Assembly: GCF_000576305.1 (NCBI RefSeq)
Contig: NZ_BAVZ01000012.1
Location: 1-64,000 of the forward strand
Direction: 5' to 3'
Origin: Paenibacillus pini JCM 16418
GTDB taxonomy: Bacteria > Bacillota > Bacilli > Paenibacillales > Paenibacillaceae
Length of the DNA stretch: 64,000 nt
The position numbers and the translations under genes are program-made. Each line of letters starts with the position of its first letter. Within the stretch, counting starts at the first letter, position 1. The notes under the pieces were generated by a model. That model saw only the letters and a list, made by a program, of their open reading frames with translations. It made no database searches and was not told where the DNA came from. Shown piece by piece: positions 62,164-64,000 of the stretch.

Positions 62164-63968
62164 GGCTGCCTTAGCTCCTCTGTAATATGAATCTCAAGTG
62201 TAATTTGGACACCATTCGGCTCGATATTATCAATATCAAGCCCGCTAGCCTGTCCGCTATATAATTGCAGGCGCTTTAGTACATTTTGAATTCCGATATG
62301 TTCATCACCTTCATTTGTCCACTCGCTTTGAATATTTCCATTTTTCTGCTTCTCCAGTTGCTGCTGCAGCGAAGAGAGTAAATCGGTTTCGATAGAAGCT
62401 CCATTGTTGGCTACAACGATTTGCAGCACATGATCATCAATTAATCGACTGATCAAACTTAGTTTACCAGTGCCCTCATTTTGCTGATCCATTCCATGCT
62501 TGAAGTAGTTTTCAACGAGTGGCTGTAAAATCATTTTCGGTATGGGTATTTGAAGTGTTTCTGGTTCAAGGTCGATCTCCACATTGAGTTTATCTCCAAA
62601 TCGTTCCTGCTGTAACTCAAGAAATAGTTGTACATAATCGACTTCATCCTTCAGCGCCACCATCATATCGTTGTTTCGCATGCTGTAGCGCATCATTTTA
62701 GCAAGAGAGTTTAGTAAAGAATAGATTCTAGGCACCTTATTCTGTAAAGCCAGTGTTCCAATCGATTGTAGTGCATTGTACAGGAAATGAGGATTAATTT
62801 GCGCTTGTAGAGCTTTAAGCTGGTTGGTCTTGTTCGCAAGCTCTAATCGATACTCCCGCAAAATAAGATTGTTAATCGTATCCATCATCTGCCTAAAGCG
62901 CATGAACATAATACCTGTTTCATCGCGAGTGTTCCATTCAATATTAACATCAAGCTGCCCAGACTGGATTTGGTTCATATAGCTTGTTAGCTTCTTGATG
63001 GGCTCGGTAATCCGAATTGAAATGAACAGGGTACCGATAATAATCAGTAGTAATGCAATGAGTGCTATTGCTGCATTGATTTGGGTTAGCTGGGTAGCCC
63101 GTTCATATAAGGTTGCATTCGGTATTCGCTTAATAATAGTCCACTCTGCGTATGGTGTTTTCATTTGTTCATACACATGCATGGCTCCACTGTCTTCAAA
63201 AAATCCGCTTATAGACTCTTTGGATATCTGGTCCAATACCACCTGATTGGGAAGCTTCTTACCGATATATTCCGCGTTGCCGGAGTAGATAACCGTATGG
63301 CTACGATCGACAATGATTAATTGCTCCTTCTCTTTATCAAATAGCTGATTACAGATGGCAGCAACTGCATCCAGCTTCACGTCCATTGCAAGGACAGCGA
63401 GTATTTCCTCGGAAGGAATATTCGTAATCGAACGATGAAAGGTAAACACCATTTTGTCAGAATTTGAAGTTGGGGAGGGTGGAAATCCATAATCATGCCC
63501 CTTGTGAGTAGGCTCAATGATTGTCGTTTCCTGCTCATACTTCTGAGTACTGATATAGGGTTCGAGACGATATTCCCGTTTTGGGAAAACGGCTGAAGTG
63601 ACTAGTGTAGATTGGTTAGATTGCATCGCATGTAAATAAATTTGATCAATATCATTTACGGAACGCTGCATATTTTGAAGTGAAGTAAAGATTTCAGCTA
63701 CCGCGCGATAATCATCTGGAATTTTCCAAAGATTACGTAAAAAGTTAGCATCAGAATATACCGATAACGTGGACCGATTAAGGTTGTCCAAATAGTTAGC
63801 AAGGTTTGTTTTTCCTTGGAATATAAGCTGTTTATTTTCCTGTAGCGCCTGCTTTCTAATGGTTTCTTTGGTATGGATGTACGTAATGCTGATGGAGAGA
63901 ATTAAAGGAATTATGGTTGCAACTAGCATGAATTGAATCAAATTATAACGAATGCTCCGGAATTTCAT
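62160..63968 (-). CDS. YesM-type sensor histidine kinase
   Basis: The 602-residue kinase has two membrane helices (about residues 12-30 and 295-315) enclosing a large extracellular sensor domain. A HAMP segment (RITEPIKKLTSYMNQIQSGQ), the His_kinase family motif QAQINPHFLYNALQSIGTLA, and an HATPase region (LVENYFKHGMDQ; HIGIQNVLKRLQLYSG) follow. It senses an external carbohydrate signal and phosphorylates the YesN partner encoded next, typically controlling the adjacent sugar importer. GAGGTGG lies about seven bases before the ATG. Confidence 0.93.
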   Translation of the reverse strand: MKFRSIRYNLIQFMLVATIIPLILSISITYIHTKETIRKQALQENKQLIFQGKTNLANYLDNLNRSTLSVYSDANFLRNLWKIPDDYRAVAEIFTSLQNMQRSVNDIDQIYLHAMQSNQSTLVTSAVFPKREYRLEPYISTQKYEQETTIIEPTHKGHDYGFPPSPTSNSDKMVFTFHRSITNIPSEEILAVLAMDVKLDAVAAICNQLFDKEKEQLIIVDRSHTVIYSGNAEYIGKKLPNQVVLDQISKESISGFFEDSGAMHVYEQMKTPYAEWTIIKRIPNATLYERATQLTQINAAIALIALLLIIIGTLFISIRITEPIKKLTSYMNQIQSGQLDVNIEWNTRDETGIMFMRFRQMMDTINNLILREYRLELANKTNQLKALQAQINPHFLYNALQSIGTLALQNKVPRIYSLLNSLAKMMRYSMRNNDMMVALKDEVDYVQLFLELQQERFGDKLNVEIDLEPETLQIPIPKMILQPLVENYFKHGMDQQNEGTGKLSLISRLIDDHVLQIVVANNGASIETDLLSSLQQQLEKQKNGNIQSEWTNEGDEHIGIQNVLKRLQLYSGQASGLDIDNIEPNGVQITLEIHITEELRQP

Positions 63969-64000
63969 ATTAGGTCCACCTCTATTGGATGTATGACGGA

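Overview
The window looks like chromosomal DNA of a spore-forming Firmicute, most likely Paenibacillus or a close relative. The reasons are AGGAGG-type ribosome sites with many GTG and TTG starts, a T-box leader on serS, a BclA-like collagen protein, a YjcZ-type sporulation peptide, DUF4127, copper-amine-oxidase-N stalk domains, YesM/YesN regulation of a sugar importer, and a B12-riboswitch-controlled class Ia ribonucleotide reductase. No tRNA, rRNA, CRISPR array, insertion sequence or prophage was recognised.

Layout. 1-1.2 kb: the 3' end of a collagen-like surface protein and a small gene broken by a nonsense codon. 1.2-10 kb: atypical SDR, peptidase E plus amidase, a MASE4-GGDEF diguanylate cyclase, CcdC-like protein, a TetR relic and a DUF4127 protein. 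10-11.1 kb: a split sigma-factor-like pair (SigO/RsoA type) and a truncated ECF sigma gene. 11-18 kb: an Rrf2 regulator, DUF4395 protein, lactonase, ArsR regulator and a sulfate ABC importer operon (sbp-cysT-cysW-yezD, no cysA). A shared 14-bp motif links the DUF4395 and sulfate promoters. 18-24 kb: MgtC, DUF421, SDR, NAD(P)HX repair enzyme with a GC-rich 3' half, and small membrane proteins. 24-30 kb: T-box-serS, then nrdAB behind two NrdR-like boxes and a cobalamin riboswitch. 30-38 kb: thiamine-binding protein, small membrane proteins, a lipoprotein, YjcZ peptide, two glycosyltransferases, two small surface-like proteins and an Asp-box propeller, plausibly a spore-surface cluster. 38-47 kb: SulP transporter, GNAT, L,D-transpeptidase, polysaccharide deacetylase, HD-GYP phosphodiesterase, a duplicated-domain protein with a Met/His-rich tail, and an ECF sigma/anti-sigma pair. 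47-57 kb: two ABC-2 exporter systems, the second under a GntR regulator with a clear operator, MATE pump, CsbD, histidine kinase, SDR, RidA and a TspO-like membrane protein. 57-64 kb: a carbohydrate ABC importer and convergent YesM/YesN two-component genes.

The most important cross-cutting observation is that at least nine genes carry one or two single-base losses, nearly all in homopolymer runs. Restoring one base rejoins conserved domains each time. This points either to systematic sequence error or to an unusual wave of gene decay, and any reading of broken genes here must allow for it. The best regulatory finding is the layered NrdR plus B12-riboswitch control of nrdAB. The most unusual proteins are the repeat/copper-type protein beside the ECF sigma operon and the small surface proteins beside the glycosyltransferases.
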